NCBI GenBank assembly: GCA_023511325.1
Contig: JAIMBU010000127.1
Coordinates: forward strand, 1 to 7,093
Origin: Gorillibacterium sp.
GTDB lineage: Bacteria > Bacillota > Bacilli > Paenibacillales > NBRC-103111
Length of the DNA stretch: 7,093 nt
Reading direction: 5' to 3'
Below, piece by piece: positions 4,529 through 7,093 of the stretch. Below the pieces are notes generated by a model. That model had not been told where the DNA came from, ran no database searches, and saw only the letters and a list, made by a program, of their open reading frames with translations. The translations under genes were made by a program, and so were the position numbers. Position 1 is the first letter of the stretch, and the number at the start of each line of letters is the position of its first letter.

Positions 4529-7093
4529 ATGATGAAAGGTAAACGCATCATTAGTTTTTTTCTGGTCCTAATTCTTATTTTTACGACGATGCCTGCCCTG
4601 CTGGTTGCAGCTGAAAGCGGAGAATGGGTGCGGGTCAATTTATTGGCGGCGGATATGGATACGCATTTCAATGGAGGGATAAGCCCGTTTACGCAAGACA
4701 ACACCACGACGGGAGGCTCGCAGCAGATCGTACAAGTTAATGGGAATAACGCACTCGAGCTTCGTGATGCTGCGCTTGGAACCAACGCCGCAAGCTACTT
4801 TTATTATCAGTCGACTAGCGGCACACTCTTATCGCGGATTAATGATATCTATAGCATGCAGGCGGGAACAGCGCCGGTAGAGTTTGTCCTTGAATACAAG
4901 CTCATGCGTAGTGCTGCCAGCGACAAAGCAGTAGCCAAGGATATCTACGGCCATATCCAGTTTGCTCCTTATGATGAGAGCATCCTGGTTCCGCGCTTTC
5001 CAGTGGGAGCAGCCCCGAGCATGACTGGGACAGCGGCTTACCTGAGCCATGAGCCAAACGTGCTGAAGACGATTAATGATAGTGATATAGCCAGCTATCG
5101 CTTCAAGATTGTGCCTAATGGCGGGCAGAAAAAGCTTACCAGTCTGAAGCTGGGCTTTAGTGTTCGTGTCGACACAGGCGGGACGGAAGAGGCGATCATT
5201 GTCGACGATCTGGCAATATACGAATTAAAGCTGGATGGCGAGCTGGATACTCTTGCACCTACAGTACCTGCCAATTTAACAGTCACAGCGAAGACGGATA
5301 CGAGGGTTGGCTTGTCCTGGACGGCATCGACAGACAATGTCGCGGTCACCCGCTACGACATTTACCAGAATGGCCAATTGGCCGGAACGGTGGACGGTGC
5401 AACGACAAGTTATACCTTTGCTGGACTATCCCCTAATACGACATATGTTTATACTGTCAAGGCAAGAGATGGAATGGGAAATTTGTCGGAGGCTAGCAAT
5501 GAAGTCTCGGTGCAGACAAATCCCTCAATTGGCGGGCTACCCGAGCCGTTTGGAGATCAGGATATCGGTACGGTGAGGCTTGCAGGTAGCGCAAGCTACG
5601 TTACGGATACGGGCACATTCAGCGTAAAGGCCTCAGGGGCCGATATCTGGGGAACCGAGGATGCGTTCCATTATGTCTACCGGCCTTGGACGGGCGACGG
5701 CCAAATTATAGCGCGTGTTGCCAACCTGGAGAATGCGGTCGCCTGGACAAAGGCAGGGATCATGATCCGCGAGAATGTGTCGAGTCAATCTCCGCATGTG
5801 ATGATGGCGGTATCTCCTGTAAACGGAGTGGTCTTTGAGGATCGCTTGCTGGCTGGAGGAGCCTCTACCCTGACCTCAGGGACAAAAGCAGCTACACCCT
5901 ATTGGGTGAAGCTGGTGCGTGTCGGCAATGTAATCAGTGCCTATGATTCCTTTGACGGAGTAAACTGGACACTAATCAAGAAAGAATCGGTCAATTTTCC
6001 CGAGACGGTATACTTCGGACTGGCGCTTACAAGCCACGATAACGGCAGACTGACCACGGCACAGTTCAGTGATGTGACCATCAGTGATGCTCCGCCTGCG
6101 GACAGCACGTACTCACCTTTTCCAGGCACGGTGGAGACTCGGCGTGACTGGCTGTGGAACCGCACGAAAACCATGTCAGAAATAGGTGGCCCCTTGAATA
6201 TTGTCCAGTATGTTGCCCAGCTTCTCGATGGACAGAGTACAGCCGGCAACCTTCAGAAGCTGGACACGATGTTCCAGACCTATGACTGGGAGCAATACAA
6301 GACGGTCTCAAAGATGTATGCCTATCTATTGGCTGGAGACAAATTTGACAGCACGATGATGGAGCATGTCAAAAATTATTTTGCCGGATATGCTTATGCA
6401 AAGCTACCACAGACGGAGAATCTGCGGATGAGCAACTATACAGTGGGTTATCTGGTCGGTCAATATTTTCCCGATATCGTAGATTTGAACGGAGTATCCG
6501 GAGCGACGCTGAAAAGTATGAACAGAGCCAATGTCGAAGAGATGCTTGAGGCCGCAGTTCATGAAGGCTGGGCTGAATATGAAAGCTCGGAATACACGTT
6601 CATGACTTACCTTTGTTTAAATGCATTGTACCAATATTCCGATGAACCGGATTTTAAACAGAAGCTCAAAATGACCATGGATGTGATGTGGCTTGAATGG
6701 GCCAACGACTGGATAGACGGAACCATTATTTCTACAACAAGTAGGGCTAAGGGTGACTCTGTTTCTGCGAGCGACCCGACCTGGAGAGGGGCGGACCACA
6801 CGGCTTTATCCTGGATGTACTTCGGTGCACACCGAGCACAGCAAGGAATCGGAGAATCGGATAAGCTCGTTCCTGCTGCCTATCGTCCTTTTCTGGAATA
6901 TCTAGGTATGGTGCTTGCTCCCGGGATGAGCTATACTCCACCGGAGCTGGCAATTCAAATCGGGCAGTCTGCTGAGAAGAATTACACCTCGCGCAAGACC
7001 AACCTGCAAAACTCAAGCGGGCGTAATTTGAAAACCTACCGTCAAGCTTATGTGAAGCCAACTTGGGGGCTTGCGACCGAGGTGACCTATAAC
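4529..7093 (+). CDS. Large secreted multidomain protein: sandwich domain, FN3, DUF1349-like domain, helical module (3' truncated by window edge)
   Basis: The frame runs without a stop from ATG 4529 to the window end, giving 855 residues, N-terminal part only. Residues 1-28 form a Sec signal peptide: Lys3, Lys5, Arg6, then a hydrophobic core, with likely cleavage after VAA before Glu29. There is no lipobox Cys. Residues about 35-238 look like a jelly-roll carbohydrate-binding domain, starting VNLLAADMDTHFNGG and ending VDDLAIYEL, but I cannot name its family. Residues about 240-330 are a typical bacterial FN3 domain (APTVPANLTVTAKTDTRVGLSW through YTVKARDGMGNLSEASNEV). Residues about 337-519 resemble the concanavalin-like DUF1349 group (DIWGTEDAFHYVYRPW, AGIMIRE, YWVKLVRVGN, FDGVNWTLI, VYFGLALTSHDNG). 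From about 525 the sequence becomes helix-rich, suggesting an (alpha/alpha)-toroid such as polysaccharide lyases use. Conserved-looking spots are RMSNYTVGY (633-641), EGWAEYESSEYTF (679-691), STTSRAKGD and WRGADH (752-757). Family and catalytic activity are not recognised. Its place in the locus suggests extracellular polysaccharide binding or cleavage. Confidence 0.85.
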   Translation, partial: MMKGKRIISFFLVLILIFTTMPALLVAAESGEWVRVNLLAADMDTHFNGGISPFTQDNTTTGGSQQIVQVNGNNALELRDAALGTNAASYFYYQSTSGTLLSRINDIYSMQAGTAPVEFVLEYKLMRSAASDKAVAKDIYGHIQFAPYDESILVPRFPVGAAPSMTGTAAYLSHEPNVLKTINDSDIASYRFKIVPNGGQKKLTSLKLGFSVRVDTGGTEEAIIVDDLAIYELKLDGELDTLAPTVPANLTVTAKTDTRVGLSWTASTDNVAVTRYDIYQNGQLAGTVDGATTSYTFAGLSPNTTYVYTVKARDGMGNLSEASNEVSVQTNPSIGGLPEPFGDQDIGTVRLAGSASYVTDTGTFSVKASGADIWGTEDAFHYVYRPWTGDGQIIARVANLENAVAWTKAGIMIRENVSSQSPHVMMAVSPVNGVVFEDRLLAGGASTLTSGTKAATPYWVKLVRVGNVISAYDSFDGVNWTLIKKESVNFPETVYFGLALTSHDNGRLTTAQFSDVTISDAPPADSTYSPFPGTVETRRDWLWNRTKTMSEIGGPLNIVQYVAQLLDGQSTAGNLQKLDTMFQTYDWEQYKTVSKMYAYLLAGDKFDSTMMEHVKNYFAGYAYAKLPQTENLRMSNYTVGYLVGQYFPDIVDLNGVSGATLKSMNRANVEEMLEAAVHEGWAEYESSEYTFMTYLCLNALYQYSDEPDFKQKLKMTMDVMWLEWANDWIDGTIISTTSRAKGDSVSASDPTWRGADHTALSWMYFGAHRAQQGIGESDKLVPAAYRPFLEYLGMVLAPGMSYTPPELAIQIGQSAEKNYTSRKTNLQNSSGRNLKTYRQAYVKPTWGLATEVTYN

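Overview
The window looks like a carbohydrate-utilisation locus from a Gram-positive, spore-former-type bacterium, most likely Paenibacillus or a close relative. The signs are strong AGGAG-type ribosome-binding sites, an LplA/YtcQ-type sugar-binding protein, a YesZ/BgaB-like GH42 enzyme, a large secreted protein with chitinase-style FN3 and concanavalin-like modules, and short intergenic hairpin repeats of a kind I associate with Paenibacillus. The genus is an inference from protein style; no marker gene is present. All four recognisable genes lie on the + strand.

Layout: (1) 1-857 is the C-terminal part of an extracellular solute-binding protein of a sugar ABC transporter. (2) 858-1030 is an intergenic region with a terminator-like hairpin (886-912), then an uninterrupted array of 11-bp polypurine units (925-1023) whose last unit supplies the ribosome-binding site of the next gene. 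(3) 1031-3058 is a complete cytoplasmic GH42 beta-galactosidase with both catalytic glutamates and the four zinc-site cysteines. (4) 3059-3429 is a 371-bp gap with two perfect 40-bp direct repeats, a degenerate inverted relative, a good intrinsic terminator and a weaker hairpin. (5) 3430-4422 is an aldose-1-epimerase (mutarotase)-like protein. (6) 4423-4528 is a spacer with a CcpA cre-like site and a clear Shine-Dalgarno. (7) 4529-7093 is the first 855 codons of a large secreted multidomain protein that runs off the end of the window.

Likely teamwork (inference): the secreted protein binds and perhaps cleaves a plant or microbial polysaccharide outside the cell. The ABC transporter, of which only the binding protein is partly visible, imports the oligosaccharides. 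The GH42 enzyme removes beta-linked galactose (or a related sugar) in the cytoplasm, and the mutarotase-like protein may equilibrate the anomers. The combination recalls the lpl/yes rhamnogalacturonan region of Bacillus subtilis, but nothing in the window fixes the substrate.

The items most worth a second look are the helical C-terminal module of the secreted protein, which I cannot assign to a named enzyme family, the 11-nt-phased polypurine leader of the GH42 gene, and the apparent loss of one catalytic-type histidine in the mutarotase-like protein.
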